Assembly (NCBI RefSeq): GCF_030056655.1 | Contig: NZ_JASHIE010000013.1 | Span: forward strand, 1-64,000 | Direction of reading: 5' to 3' | DNA length: 64,000 nucleotides | From: Flectobacillus rivi | Lineage (GTDB): Bacteria > Bacteroidota > Bacteroidia > Cytophagales > Spirosomataceae | Part shown: one piece after another, positions 54,634 to 63,859 of the stretch | How the letters are laid out: each line of letters starts with the position of its first letter | How positions within the stretch are numbered: position 1 is the first letter of the stretch | Made by a program: the position numbers and the translations under genes | The notes under the pieces: generated by a model | The model's database searches: none | Told to the model about the DNA's origin: nothing | What the model saw: only the letters and a program-made list of their open reading frames with translations

Positions 54634-55893
54634 ATGAAAAAAACTATATTAACAATCCTTTGTATGTGTGGATTGCTTTCAGCAACTTTTGCACAACAAA
54701 CGATAACTCCTGTAAGTAGCCAAACGAAAGAAACCAATTGGGTTCAGCGCAAAAACTACTTATTCTTGACTTTGTTGGAGGAATCCAAATCGCTACGTTT
54801 ACAGTTGGAAGCAGATGAAGTCCTGCAAAAACTGGCTACTCAAAAAAACTCACAACTTTCAGAAGCACTCAAAAATTGCGCTTCTAAGCCCGCTTGTTTA
54901 GTCGAATCGCTTCGATTTTCAGAAGAAGAAATCAAAACTGTATCGCTTCGCTTGTCGCAATTATGTATCAAAGGTAGTTTGTTAGAAAATTTGGTAAAAC
55001 AATCTTTAGCACCATCATTAGCTTATGGGAAGATTGAAAATCAAGATGTTAATGCTTTATTGCAAAAAGCTTGGACGCAAGATGCTCGTGGTGTAAACTG
55101 GACAATCGGGGTATATTTGGGTGGTCAAAAACCGAATTATCCGTTGATAGATTCTATTGCTTTTGATATTACCAAAAAAGGTTATTATCAATTGGTGGGC
55201 GACTTAATCCGCGCGATTCAGGCAACGGTGAGTGGCTCAAAACTATTCTTTTTACCGTCACTTTCTTCAGCTTTGTTTGCCCTAGAGATCAACGAAAGAG
55301 AGCAAATTGCAGACTACGAACCTATGGCGAGTGGTGTCAACAAACCCGTTGTTGACCGACTAAAAACGATTGCTTGGAACAAATATCCTTATTCACTGAT
55401 TTTGGTGCCTGGCGCTGGTCCTGACGTAAAAGATATGCCCATGAGTGCCGAAGGAATGATGCGTTGTCGTGTGGCGGCTGTTAGATATTTCGAAGGAAAA
55501 GCTCCTCTAATTGTTGTTTCAGGTGGCAAAGTTCATCCTTACAAAACGCCTTATAATGAGGCTATTGAGATGAAAAAGTATATGGTCGAAAAGCTTCATG
55601 TACCTGCCAATGCCATTTTGGTAGAACCACATGCGCGCCATACCACAACCAATATGCGTAATACCTCTCGATTGATTTTTCAATACGGAATACCTGCTGA
55701 TAAACCTTGTATTACTTCAACCTCGGTTTCTCAAAGTCAATATATCCATGAGTTGAATTTGGATAAACGTTGTGAAAAAGAATTGGGATATGTGCCGTAT
55801 CGTAAAGGAAAGCGTATTTCTGAAACCGAAACTGAGTTTTATCCATTAATTGAATCCATGATGTTGAATTCATTGGAGCCAATGGATCCGTAA
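54634..55893 (+). CDS. Exported DUF218 (YdcF/SanA-like) protein
   Basis: 419 residues. Signal peptide (ILTILCMCGLLSATFAQ), an N-terminal 200-residue helical domain, then the DUF218 core (about 245-415): YSLILVPGAGPDVKDMPMS, RVAAVRYFEGKAPLIVVSGG, and VEPHARHTTTNMRNTSRLIF, all typical of the SanA/YdcF Rossmann-like fold. Some family members bind SAM; the function here is not known. It is the first gene of a four-gene set with the propeller, SusC and SusD genes. Confidence 0.8.
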   Translation: MKKTILTILCMCGLLSATFAQQTITPVSSQTKETNWVQRKNYLFLTLLEESKSLRLQLEADEVLQKLATQKNSQLSEALKNCASKPACLVESLRFSEEEIKTVSLRLSQLCIKGSLLENLVKQSLAPSLAYGKIENQDVNALLQKAWTQDARGVNWTIGVYLGGQKPNYPLIDSIAFDITKKGYYQLVGDLIRAIQATVSGSKLFFLPSLSSALFALEINEREQIADYEPMASGVNKPVVDRLKTIAWNKYPYSLILVPGAGPDVKDMPMSAEGMMRCRVAAVRYFEGKAPLIVVSGGKVHPYKTPYNEAIEMKKYMVEKLHVPANAILVEPHARHTTTNMRNTSRLIFQYGIPADKPCITSTSVSQSQYIHELNLDKRCEKELGYVPYRKGKRISETETEFYPLIESMMLNSLEPMDP

Positions 55894-55924
55894 TAGGTCG
55901 TAACACTTCATTCATCTCTATTTT

Positions 55925-56818
55925 ATGCAAGTTTCTTTATTAATCAAATACCCATTGATGATGGGATTGTTGGCTATGTCTTTTTTGTGGGGAGCAAGTC
56001 AATTACCTGAGATTAATCTTCAGGCAGAAAAAACATTTAACCTTGATTCTTTGGGCGCTGGACAAGGAATCAGCCGTATTGGAAATCAGTATTTTGCTTA
56101 TGGTGACCGTGAAATTGGGGTAATTCGTGAGTATAAGCGTGTTGGCGATTCGTTGGCGTATCAGCACAATGAAATAGCCTTGAGTATTGATGGGAAAGAT
56201 GTAATTGGACATCCGACAGGAATAGCCTATCATAAAGGATTACCAACTTTTATTGGCAATAGCGTGCGCATGAATCCTGAAGGAACACAATGGAAAGCTG
56301 TTATTTACCAAGTTGATTGGAAAGGTTTACAGACTACTAGAAAGCTTGATAATAATCTTATCTCGACTATCGAAGACGATGCTTGTATCCAAGGTACTCG
56401 CCCCGAATATGTACAATACAAAAAGCAGTGGTATGTAGCTACCGCTGATTATGGTAATCGTAAAAACGAAGTACGTTTATATAATCCGTTAGCTTTGGCG
56501 AAAGCGCAAAAGACCTCCGAAAAAGGAGTTTTATACAAAAGGTTTTCGTGTGGAGCTTTTGTACAAAATCTTTTATGGATACCCGAAAAGAAAATACTGG
56601 TTTTGATTCAAAATCAAATTGAAGGACGACGCTGGCGCTTTAGTTTTTTGGATTTTGAAAAGTCTATCGAAACAGGCGAACAAGTCGTGCTCAAAACAAT
56701 AGATATTGACAAAGCCGATGAATTAGAAGGTTTTACCCTTTCAGATAACCCTCTTGAAGGCTTTGCAGTGACCTCTTCACGCCGTATGAATACTACATTT
56801 ATCCGCTTACAATGGTAA
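55925..56818 (+). CDS. Predicted beta-propeller protein of the SusCD operon
   Basis: 297 residues. Signal-like N-terminus (LMMGLLAMSFLWGAS). Repeating beta words such as ISRIGNQYFAYGDREIGVI, PEYVQYKKQWYVATADYGN and DELEGFTLSDNPLEGFAVT suggest a six-bladed propeller like those in esterase or NHL proteins. Family not recognised. It is 31 bp after the YdcF-like gene and 30 bp before the SusC gene, so it is probably co-transcribed; it may process or bind the imported compound. Confidence 0.6.
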   Translation: MQVSLLIKYPLMMGLLAMSFLWGASQLPEINLQAEKTFNLDSLGAGQGISRIGNQYFAYGDREIGVIREYKRVGDSLAYQHNEIALSIDGKDVIGHPTGIAYHKGLPTFIGNSVRMNPEGTQWKAVIYQVDWKGLQTTRKLDNNLISTIEDDACIQGTRPEYVQYKKQWYVATADYGNRKNEVRLYNPLALAKAQKTSEKGVLYKRFSCGAFVQNLLWIPEKKILVLIQNQIEGRRWRFSFLDFEKSIETGEQVVLKTIDIDKADELEGFTLSDNPLEGFAVTSSRRMNTTFIRLQW

Positions 56819-56848
56819 TGTATCACAACAAAATTTAATCTCATTTTT

Positions 56849-59800
56849 ATGCAAAACATTTTACAAAAACAGCTTGTCCTGAAGGCATTATTATGTTTGT
56901 GCCTTTCGGGTTCAATGGCTGTTATGCCAACCCAAACTGTGATGTCGGCATCGTTGGGCAAAATGGCAAATCCTGTTACAGGAACCGTGACTACGTCCAA
57001 AGGTGAGCCTTTGGCTGGCGTAAACGTGTACGACAAAATCTCAAAAAAAGGAACTGTTACCGATGCCAAAGGTAAATTTACTATTCAAACTACAGAAGGC
57101 TCAGTATTAGTTTTTTCTTTTGTAGGATTTGATAGTCAGTTAGTTACTGTCGGAAAGGCATCTAACTTGGCGATTCAGTTAGTAGAAAACTCACAAGAGT
57201 TACAAGAAGTAGTTGCGATTGGTTACTCGACTGTTCGCAAGAGTGATGTAACGGGTGCTATTTCGAGTGTGAAAGCCAAAGAATTAAATCTTACTACACC
57301 CACAGTTGGTCAGGCTTTGGTAGGTAAAGTAGCTGGTGTGCAAATTTCACAAGTGAGTGGTGCACCTTACGTAAGTACAAAAATTCGTGTGCGTGGTGTA
57401 GGTTCTATCAATGCTAGCTCAGACCCATTGTATGTGGTAGATGGTTATCCAGTAGGAAATGACCTTTTTATTAATCCAAATGATATCGAAAGTATTGATA
57501 TTTTGAAGGATGCGGCTTCGGCAGCCATTTATGGTTCAAGAGCTGCTGGCGGGGTAGTATTGATTACAACTAAGCGTGGAAAAGAGGGTAAAGGGCAATT
57601 TCAATATGATGTGCAATATGGGCTTAATCAATTAAGCAATAAAGTAAAGTTGCTCAATGCCGAGCAGTTTACCCAATTATTGATTGATGGTCACAATAAT
57701 TCTTACAAAGATTTAATCTTAAATTCTGGAAAAACATGGACAGATGCCATGTATTCTGATGACAATGCAACTCGTGTCGCAAAAGTTGGAAATGCTTCTT
57801 CTGTGAGTTTACCGCCAGATTTGTATGATTTTGCTAATCAGAAAATGATTACGCCAAAGTACAACACCGATTGGCAAGATGAGCTTTACCAAACCTCTAT
57901 GGTACAGCGCCATAATTTGTCATTCACAGGTGGTAATGGTTCTACTCGTTATGCCATTAGCGGTGGATATTTGAGTCAGCCCGGTATTATCAAAAGTACT
58001 AAGCAAGACCGTATCAACTTCCGTGCAAATGTAGATGGACAGGTTAGTTCGAAGTTACGTGTAGCTGCCAACTTGGCTATTACGACCAATGAAAACCGTG
58101 AAGTGCAAGAAGGTCGTTTCAACCAAGGACCAATCATGGGAGCGCTTATTTATATGCCAATTTTCCGGGCGTATAATGATGATGGTTCATTGAGAAAAAA
58201 TGAAGCTGCTGGTCTTTCAGCCAATTACGCCTACCAATCCGTTGAGAACCCTGTGGCGCTAGCGACTGAAACAAAGATTTCGAGAAAAGGCGTAAGAGGT
58301 ACATTTAGTAGTAATGCTTCGTACCAGATTTTACCAAGTTTGTTGGCTAAAATTAACCTTGGGTTACAGACTTACAATGAGAAATACGAATTTTATCAAC
58401 CAACAACTTTAAGTAATGGTGCTAACCCTCCAGGTTCTGCACAAGCAATTGCAGCGGCCAATGCAGTGGCACAAACTCGTTCAGAAATGGATAAATTGGT
58501 GGAATATACCTTGAATTTCAACAAGCAATTTGACGGACATTCGATTGGTGCATTGGCAGGTTATTCGGCGCAACAACTAGATGTTGATGTGATTAGTGTA
58601 ACGGCGAAAGGTTTCCAAGATGACCGTATTCCAGAAATTACAGGTAAAGGTGCTGATGCTACCAATTTTACCTTGAATGGTGCAACTGGTAAATCAACCA
58701 CTACTTTACTTTCTTACTTAGCTCGTTTGTCTTATAACTATAAAGAAAAGTACTTCTTAACAGCTTCTTATCGCCGTGATGCTTCTTCTCGTTTTGGTCC
58801 ACTAAACCGTTGGGGTAATTTCCCTTCAGTATCTGCAAGTTGGGCACTTTCGAGTGAGCCATTTTTTACTGAAAAATTTGGTCCTGAAACAAGTCTAAAA
58901 CTTCGTGCTAGCTGGGGATTAAGTGGTAATAATAATATTGGTAATTACGGTTTTGCTCAAACGATGTCAAGCCCAACAGGGGTTGTTTTTGGGAATGGAA
59001 CGGTAGCGTCGGCGGTATATCCGAATGCCTTGCGTGACCAAAGTTTGGGTTGGGAATCTACTTCACAATACAATATCGGAGCAGACTTGGGCTTATTCAA
59101 CAATCGTATTTTCTTGATGGCTAACTATTATTTGAGTCAGTCAACAGATTTATTGTTTAACCAACCAGTGTCAGCCGTATCAGGAACATCAACGATTTTA
59201 ACAAACTTGCGTAATTCTAAAGTTCAAAACCAAGGTGTTGATTTACAGTTAGATGCAAGAGTTGTTCAAACGTCAGATTTCCGCTTAAACCTTTCTGGAA
59301 ACTTCTCGCTTAACCGTAATAAAGTATTAGACTTAGGTGGTGCTAATACCATTTTGACTAACGGAGCAGAACGTTCATACTTGACACATATTACTCAAGA
59401 AGGTCAGCCAATCGGGATGTTTTACGGATTCAAAGTAAAAGGTATGGTTCGTGAGGCAGATATGGCCAACATTGCAGAGGATAACGCCAATTATAATGCA
59501 GCAACTCAGACTTATACTGCTGGTTATAAAATCAAAGGACCAGCTCGTTCTACTGCTTCAAGTAATCCTTTAAAACCAGGAGATTTGTATTTTGAAGATA
59601 CCAATGGCGATGGCGTTGTGAATGATTTGGATAAAACAGTCATTGGTTCTCCTTATGCTAAATTTACGTATGGTTTTGCGATTACAGCTTCTTATAAAAA
59701 CTTCGACTTTACTTCATCTTTCAACGGGGTTTATGGAAATCAAGTGCTTGATGGGCAGTATTATTATACTTTCAATATGGAAGGTTCGGGTAACCAATAT

Positions 59801-60169
59801 GCAGATGCTGTGAATCGTTACCGCTCAGAAGCTGAACCTGGTAATGGTATGATTTATCGTGCTTCTCGTGGTGGTACACAAAGTAACAGTACTCGTTTGT
59901 CGACCTTCTATTTGCAAGATGGTTCATTTTTGAGATGTACCAACATGACCTTAGGATTTACGATTCCAGACAATTGGTTGAAAGGACAAAAAGGCTTGAG
60001 TGGTGCACGTATTTATCTGGCAGTAGACAACGCCTTTACGTTGACCAATTACAGAGGTTATAACCCAGAAGTAGACTACAACAACGGCGCAAACCTTACG
60101 CCAGGGGTAGATTATGGAAAGTATCCGCTTGTAAGAGCCTATACTTTAGGAGCTAAGTTGACTTTCTAG
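56849..60169 (+). CDS. SusC/RagA-family TonB-dependent transporter
   Basis: 1106 residues. N-terminal signal (LVLKALLCLCLSGSMAV) and CarboxypepD_reg-like domain (about 45-130, GTVTTSKGEPLAGVNVYDK), plug with LVGKVAGVQISQVSG, RVRGVGSINASSDPLYVVDG (quoted in part RVRGVGSINA) and ILKDAASAAIYGSRAAGG, and a long beta-barrel ending in RAYTLGAKLTF. It pairs with the SusD-like protein 33 bp downstream. The window's second SusCD pair; substrate unknown, as no glycosidase is adjacent. Confidence 0.93.
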   Translation: MQNILQKQLVLKALLCLCLSGSMAVMPTQTVMSASLGKMANPVTGTVTTSKGEPLAGVNVYDKISKKGTVTDAKGKFTIQTTEGSVLVFSFVGFDSQLVTVGKASNLAIQLVENSQELQEVVAIGYSTVRKSDVTGAISSVKAKELNLTTPTVGQALVGKVAGVQISQVSGAPYVSTKIRVRGVGSINASSDPLYVVDGYPVGNDLFINPNDIESIDILKDAASAAIYGSRAAGGVVLITTKRGKEGKGQFQYDVQYGLNQLSNKVKLLNAEQFTQLLIDGHNNSYKDLILNSGKTWTDAMYSDDNATRVAKVGNASSVSLPPDLYDFANQKMITPKYNTDWQDELYQTSMVQRHNLSFTGGNGSTRYAISGGYLSQPGIIKSTKQDRINFRANVDGQVSSKLRVAANLAITTNENREVQEGRFNQGPIMGALIYMPIFRAYNDDGSLRKNEAAGLSANYAYQSVENPVALATETKISRKGVRGTFSSNASYQILPSLLAKINLGLQTYNEKYEFYQPTTLSNGANPPGSAQAIAAANAVAQTRSEMDKLVEYTLNFNKQFDGHSIGALAGYSAQQLDVDVISVTAKGFQDDRIPEITGKGADATNFTLNGATGKSTTTLLSYLARLSYNYKEKYFLTASYRRDASSRFGPLNRWGNFPSVSASWALSSEPFFTEKFGPETSLKLRASWGLSGNNNIGNYGFAQTMSSPTGVVFGNGTVASAVYPNALRDQSLGWESTSQYNIGADLGLFNNRIFLMANYYLSQSTDLLFNQPVSAVSGTSTILTNLRNSKVQNQGVDLQLDARVVQTSDFRLNLSGNFSLNRNKVLDLGGANTILTNGAERSYLTHITQEGQPIGMFYGFKVKGMVREADMANIAEDNANYNAATQTYTAGYKIKGPARSTASSNPLKPGDLYFEDTNGDGVVNDLDKTVIGSPYAKFTYGFAITASYKNFDFTSSFNGVYGNQVLDGQYYYTFNMEGSGNQYADAVNRYRSEAEPGNGMIYRASRGGTQSNSTRLSTFYLQDGSFLRCTNMTLGFTIPDNWLKGQKGLSGARIYLAVDNAFTLTNYRGYNPEVDYNNGANLTPGVDYGKYPLVRAYTLGAKLTF

Positions 60170-60202
60170 TCTTTTGTAGAAAACTATTTTAAAAAGAGAA
60201 AA

Positions 60203-61729
60203 ATGATTAAGAAAATATCACTTTTGGCACTTGTAGCGCTCAGCTTAAGTGCTTGTTCGGACGATTTTGTAATGCAAAACGACCCGAATGCCGTAAATGC
60301 TACAGACTTTTTTAAAACCGAAAACGACGTTTTACAAGCGGTCAATGGCGTATATCAGTCTTTGAGAAGTTCAAATAACATTGGTGAAAATAGTGGTTTA
60401 TATACCGACGAACGCTCAGACGATGCTGGTCGTAATGATAACCAATCAAATGCAGGAGAGCCATTTCAGTTTAATGACTTTTCAATTTTACCTAGTAATA
60501 CTTACTTGAAAAGTCATTGGTTAGCACTTTACCAGACTATTTCTCGTGCCAATCAGGTGATTTCAAATATTGATAAGGTAACATACACCACAGCAGCTAA
60601 TAGAGATATCTACAATGCAGAGGCGAAGTTTCTTCGTGCTTTAATCTATTTTCATTTGGTTCGTAAATGGGGTGATGTGCCTTTGGTTATTCAACAATTA
60701 AATACAACAACTGATGTAAAAAACAGCACTTTCCGTGAAAAGAAAGAAAAAGTATATGATCAAATCGTAGCTGATTTGAAAGAAGCTGTAAATTCTAACC
60801 TACCTAACCACCAGTCTGCATCTGACAAAGGTCGTGTGTCAAAAGCTGCTGCTAATGCCTTGCTTGGTCAGGTGTACTTGACTATGGCAACGACCTTAGA
60901 TCAGGCGAATCGTGGGGCAAATTTAGGAAATGCTAAAACTTATTTGTTGGCAGCCTACAACATGAAGGCATTTACTTCATTGAAGGATATTCCTTATGCA
61001 GATGTGTTTGATGTAGCCAAGAAAACTACAAACCCTGAAATCATTTTCCAGATTGTTAGCAAACAAGGTGATCCAACGTATTCGTCTTCAATCGCAGCCA
61101 ATAACCAAGCAAAAGGCGAAACGCTAATTTCTCTTAAGCCAAGTAGTGGTGTAGGAGGTAACGTAAAGGCGGACTTAGTAAAAGAATACGAATCGACTGA
61201 TTTGCGTAAGGATTTCTCTATCAAATATGCCAACGATGCCACGGTGAAAGATTGGTATATCACCAAATTTAGAGATGTAAGTTCAGCCGCAGGTGCTAAT
61301 GGTTATGGTGGAAACGACTGGCCTTTAATTCGTTATGCAGATGTGATTTTGATGTTGTCGGAAGTAAGTTTGTATTTGGGCGAAGAGGCTAACGCGATTA
61401 TGTATCTCAACCAAGTACGTGAGCGCGCTAAATTACCGACCTACGAAGTTTCGAAATTAGACCCAACATACAGTCAGAAATTCCCAACCTTGAAGTTGGC
61501 TATCTTGCACGAGCGTCGTGTCGAGTTGGCGTTCGAACACCATCGTTGGTTCGATTTATTGAGATTCTTCAATGCTACAGAGTTAGTTAACTACATGAAA
61601 TCCAAATCGCAATCAGATTATGGAACAGCCAAAGTTTCTAACTTTGGTACAAAGGACTATTACTTCCCAATTCCATTTGATGAATACAAATTAGACCCTG
61701 TGAAAATGTACCAAAATGCAGGATACTAG
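60203..61729 (+). CDS. SusD/RagB-family lipoprotein
   Basis: 508 residues. Lipoprotein signal (LLALVALSLSAC, Cys about residue 18). SusD features: DPNAVNATDFFKTENDVLQAVNGVYQSL at the start (in part), NAEAKFLRALIYFHLVRKWGD, RYADVILMLSEVSLYLGE and ERRVELAFEHHRWFDLLRF at the C-terminus. It forms the surface lid over the SusC channel. Probably binds the same substrate as the SusC partner. The SusCD pair follows two exported proteins of unclear role (54634-56818). Confidence 0.93.
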   Translation: MIKKISLLALVALSLSACSDDFVMQNDPNAVNATDFFKTENDVLQAVNGVYQSLRSSNNIGENSGLYTDERSDDAGRNDNQSNAGEPFQFNDFSILPSNTYLKSHWLALYQTISRANQVISNIDKVTYTTAANRDIYNAEAKFLRALIYFHLVRKWGDVPLVIQQLNTTTDVKNSTFREKKEKVYDQIVADLKEAVNSNLPNHQSASDKGRVSKAAANALLGQVYLTMATTLDQANRGANLGNAKTYLLAAYNMKAFTSLKDIPYADVFDVAKKTTNPEIIFQIVSKQGDPTYSSSIAANNQAKGETLISLKPSSGVGGNVKADLVKEYESTDLRKDFSIKYANDATVKDWYITKFRDVSSAAGANGYGGNDWPLIRYADVILMLSEVSLYLGEEANAIMYLNQVRERAKLPTYEVSKLDPTYSQKFPTLKLAILHERRVELAFEHHRWFDLLRFFNATELVNYMKSKSQSDYGTAKVSNFGTKDYYFPIPFDEYKLDPVKMYQNAGY

Positions 61730-61778
61730 TTGTTAATTGTGAGTGGTGAATTGTGAATTATCTTTTGTCCTTGCCTAA

Positions 61779-62015
61779 ACATGAGTCATCCTAAATTTAG
61801 TGATTATTTTTAATCTAGATGTTACTAGTAGAGACGCAATGCTTTGCGTCTAAAGAGATGTCATGTTGGAATATAGTATGTAAAAAGGTGGTCGAAATGA
61901 GTTTTTCGACCGCCTTTTTGCATAAACAGTACAATCGTTCACCTTGTTGAATCCCAATAAACACAAACAAGAGGTCTCTATTTTAAGTTATTCCAAAATT
62001 CGGGATGACTCATAT
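61779..62015 (+). repeat. MITE-like element, copy 3
   Basis: Left end ACATGAGTCATC (61779-61790) and right end GGATGACTCAT (62003-62013). The first 150 bp match the reverse complement of copy 4 (62901-63091) almost base for base: AGACGCAATG hairpin, TGTCATGTTGGAATATAGTATG, then the GGTCGAAA hairpin (61882-61897/61904-61919). It lies in the 358-bp gap after the SusD gene and before the HxlR gene. No transposase is encoded. Confidence 0.7.
61882..61919. terminator. Terminator hairpin in element copy 3
   Basis: 16-bp stem AAAAAGGTGGTCGAAA (61882-61897) with its complement (61904-61919, one G-T pair), followed by TTTTTG. It probably ends the susD transcript. Confidence 0.6.
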
Positions 62016-62087
62016 AGCTAAAGTATTTAAACTGATTGAAAAAATAATCGCTCAAACACTCAATTACTAAATCACTAAATTTAGGAT

Positions 62088-62435
62088 TTACACCAACTCC
62101 ATTATACGCTGACGGTGTTTAACACCCCATTGGTGCATGGACATGACTACTTCTGAAAGCGTTTCGCTGTATTCTGTCAAGGCGTATTCTACTGTGACGG
62201 GTTTGGTATTACACACTGTTCTGGATACCAATCCATGACTTTCTAGTTCCTGTAATTCTTTCGATAAAATTCTAGGGCTAATATGTATTTCCCGAGAGAG
62301 CTCATTAAACTTTCGAGGACCATGTCTCAAGACTGAAATCAAGACTAATTTCCATTTTCCTCCAACAACATCTAGGGTATCTTGAATAGCTAGTCTTGCT
62401 TGTTTGCAAGATTTAGCTGTACGAATCTCTTCCAT
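62088..62435 (-). CDS. HxlR-family transcriptional regulator
   Basis: 115 residues with the MarR-like winged helix of HxlR proteins: conserved CKQARLAIQDTLDVVGGKW at the N-terminus (a redox-sensitive Cys C10 in the usual place), LRHGPRKFNELSREIHISPRIL, and YALTEYSETLSEVVMSMHQW near the end. It is divergently transcribed from the DoxX-like gene with 94 bp between them, and most likely controls it. Inverted TATACTAT (62438-62445) and ATAGTATA (62489-62496) in that gap are possible half-operators. Confidence 0.9.
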   Translation of the reverse strand: MEEIRTAKSCKQARLAIQDTLDVVGGKWKLVLISVLRHGPRKFNELSREIHISPRILSKELQELESHGLVSRTVCNTKPVTVEYALTEYSETLSEVVMSMHQWGVKHRQRIMELV

Positions 62436-62502
62436 CTTATACTATTGTTTTTGATACTACTATCTATTTTGTAACTAATAACAAAAGTATAGTATATAGA
62501 TT

Positions 62503-62510
62503 TAATTTTG
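62503..62510 (+). promoter_or_regulatory. -7 promoter box of the DoxX-like gene
   Basis: TAATTTTG fits TAnnTTTG and lies 19 bp before ATG 62530. The half-operator ATAGTATA (62489-62496) sits just upstream, in a good place for repression. Confidence 0.5.
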
Positions 62511-62529
62511 TAAAAAAATAAACAAAATT

Positions 62530-62901
62530 ATGAACTCGACGATGAATAAAATTATTACTTGGGGCTTAACTATTTTAGTAGCATTTGTATTTACTGGAAG
62601 TGGATTATTCAAACTATTTGGTGGTGAAGGAACTGCCGAAATGGCCAAAACTTTGGGAGGACAAGCGCATCTTACCTTTCTTGGAATTTTAGAGTTAGTT
62701 ATTGTTGTTCTTTGGTTTATTCCAAGAACTGGCGTTGTAGGAGCCTTGTTAGGAATGACTTACATGAGTGGAGCCATTGCAGTTCACTTTGTGAGTAATC
62801 AGCCTGTTGCTATTCCTGTAGCTATTGAGGTTTTGATTTGGATTGCAACTGCGGTAAGATTTCCTGAAGTAAAAAACCGTCTATTTAATACTGCTGCTTA
62901 A
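62530..62901 (+). CDS. DoxX-like integral membrane protein
   Basis: 123 residues with four membrane helices (about 10-30, 47-66, 68-88, 94-112), preserving the DoxX pattern: VAFVFTGSGLFKLFG, MAKTLG, ELVIVVLWFIPRTGVVGALLG and MTYMSGAIAVHFV. DoxX-like proteins may handle small redox-active or sulfur compounds; function here is unknown. The adjacent HxlR gene, divergent, suggests inducible expression. Its stop codon's last base is the first base of repeat copy 4. Confidence 0.85.
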   Translation: MNSTMNKIITWGLTILVAFVFTGSGLFKLFGGEGTAEMAKTLGGQAHLTFLGILELVIVVLWFIPRTGVVGALLGMTYMSGAIAVHFVSNQPVAIPVAIEVLIWIATAVRFPEVKNRLFNTAA

Positions 62902-63091
62902 CATGAGTCATCCCGAATTTTAAGATTAGGATTATTCTCTAAATTTTCATCAAAAGGCGGTCGAAAAACTCATTTCGACCGCCTTTTTGCATACTATATT
63001 TCAACATGACATTTCTTTAGACGCAAAGTAATGCGTCTCTACTAGTAACATCTAGATTAAAAATAATCACTAAATTTAAGATGACTCATGT
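62901..63091 (-). repeat. MITE-like element, copy 4 (inverted relative to copy 3)
   Basis: Ends ACATGAGTCATC (62901-62912) and GATGACTCATGT (63080-63091) are perfect 12-bp terminal inverted repeats over 191 bp. Internal hairpin of 15 bp (62952-62966/62973-62987). Read in reverse it matches copy 3 almost base for base for the first 150 bp. It starts on the last base of the DoxX stop codon and ends 8 bp before the NRDE gene stop, so it is packed tightly between the two. Confidence 0.75.
62952..62987. terminator. Bidirectional terminator hairpin in element copy 4
   Basis: 15-bp stem AAAAGGCGGTCGAAA (62952-62966) with its complement (62973-62987), between the converging DoxX-like and NRDE genes. 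Confidence 0.65.
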
Positions 63092-63098
63092 TTTATCA

Positions 63099-63824
63099 CT
63101 ATTGTACTTCATGTTCCATAAAAACTCTATAGTCATACGTTTTTTCTTGCACTAAATCTTCATAATGAATCGTAAATTCTTCTTTGGTGATACTGTATTG
63201 AGTGATAGAAATGGTTTTTAGTTGATTGTCAAAATTGACTTTAAGATTACTTTTTGCATGACCTTTTCCACCCAAATGATGGAAGCCTAATAAAGATTCT
63301 TTATTAGGAATTTCTTGTAAAAAATCATTAAACCAAGCCTCTCGTTGCTGAATTATTTCAGGTGAATAAAGGGTAACGGATGACCATATATGTGCAACGT
63401 TGGCTTCTTTTTCTTGATACAAAATTTCCTCACCAGTCCATCTGATTTCATGCAAAATTCGTTCTTTTTGACTTTCGATAATTACTAAAGTAAAAGGTTC
63501 TATTCCATTGAAACTGTAAGATTGAAGGAAAAATTGAACTGAATAATATTCAAAAAAATCTAAGATTACTTTGCCACGACTTTGCCGATAAGGAGGTTTG
63601 GGGGTATGTTTTTCAACGCCCCCATTCAGCAAACAAAGTGTAAAGTTTCCACAACTTCCAATCCAAGTTCCGTCTCCTTGGGGATCTTTTGGGAAAAACA
63701 CATATTGCCCTCCAAGCTGATATTTTTTGGGTGGTATAGCCAAAACTCTTGAGACGGCTTCGTCTCTATTGGATGTTAATATAAATCCTTGATTTTCAGT
63801 TGGAAAATAAGTCAGTACGCACAT
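63099..63824 (-). CDS. NRDE-domain (TANGO2-like) protein
   Basis: 241 residues. The start MCVLTYFPTENQGFILTSNRDE has Cys2, as in Ntn-hydrolase-like TANGO2 proteins, and the eponymous N-R-D-E at about residues 19-22. QGDGTWIGSCGNFTLCLLNGG and the RGKVILDFF segment belong to the family. The function in bacteria is not settled; eukaryotic TANGO2 has been linked to Golgi organisation and haem or lipid handling. Cytoplasmic. It converges on the DoxX-like gene across repeat copy 4. Confidence 0.88.
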   Translation of the reverse strand: MCVLTYFPTENQGFILTSNRDEAVSRVLAIPPKKYQLGGQYVFFPKDPQGDGTWIGSCGNFTLCLLNGGVEKHTPKPPYRQSRGKVILDFFEYYSVQFFLQSYSFNGIEPFTLVIIESQKERILHEIRWTGEEILYQEKEANVAHIWSSVTLYSPEIIQQREAWFNDFLQEIPNKESLLGFHHLGGKGHAKSNLKVNFDNQLKTISITQYSITKEEFTIHYEDLVQEKTYDYRVFMEHEVQ

Positions 63825-63859
63825 GTGTATTAATGCAGAATATGAATGTAAAAAAATAC

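Noticed and set aside
54453..54737. 94-residue minus-strand frame in front of the YdcF-like gene
   Set aside because: It overlaps the signal peptide coding region of the 54634 gene and has no family or start support.
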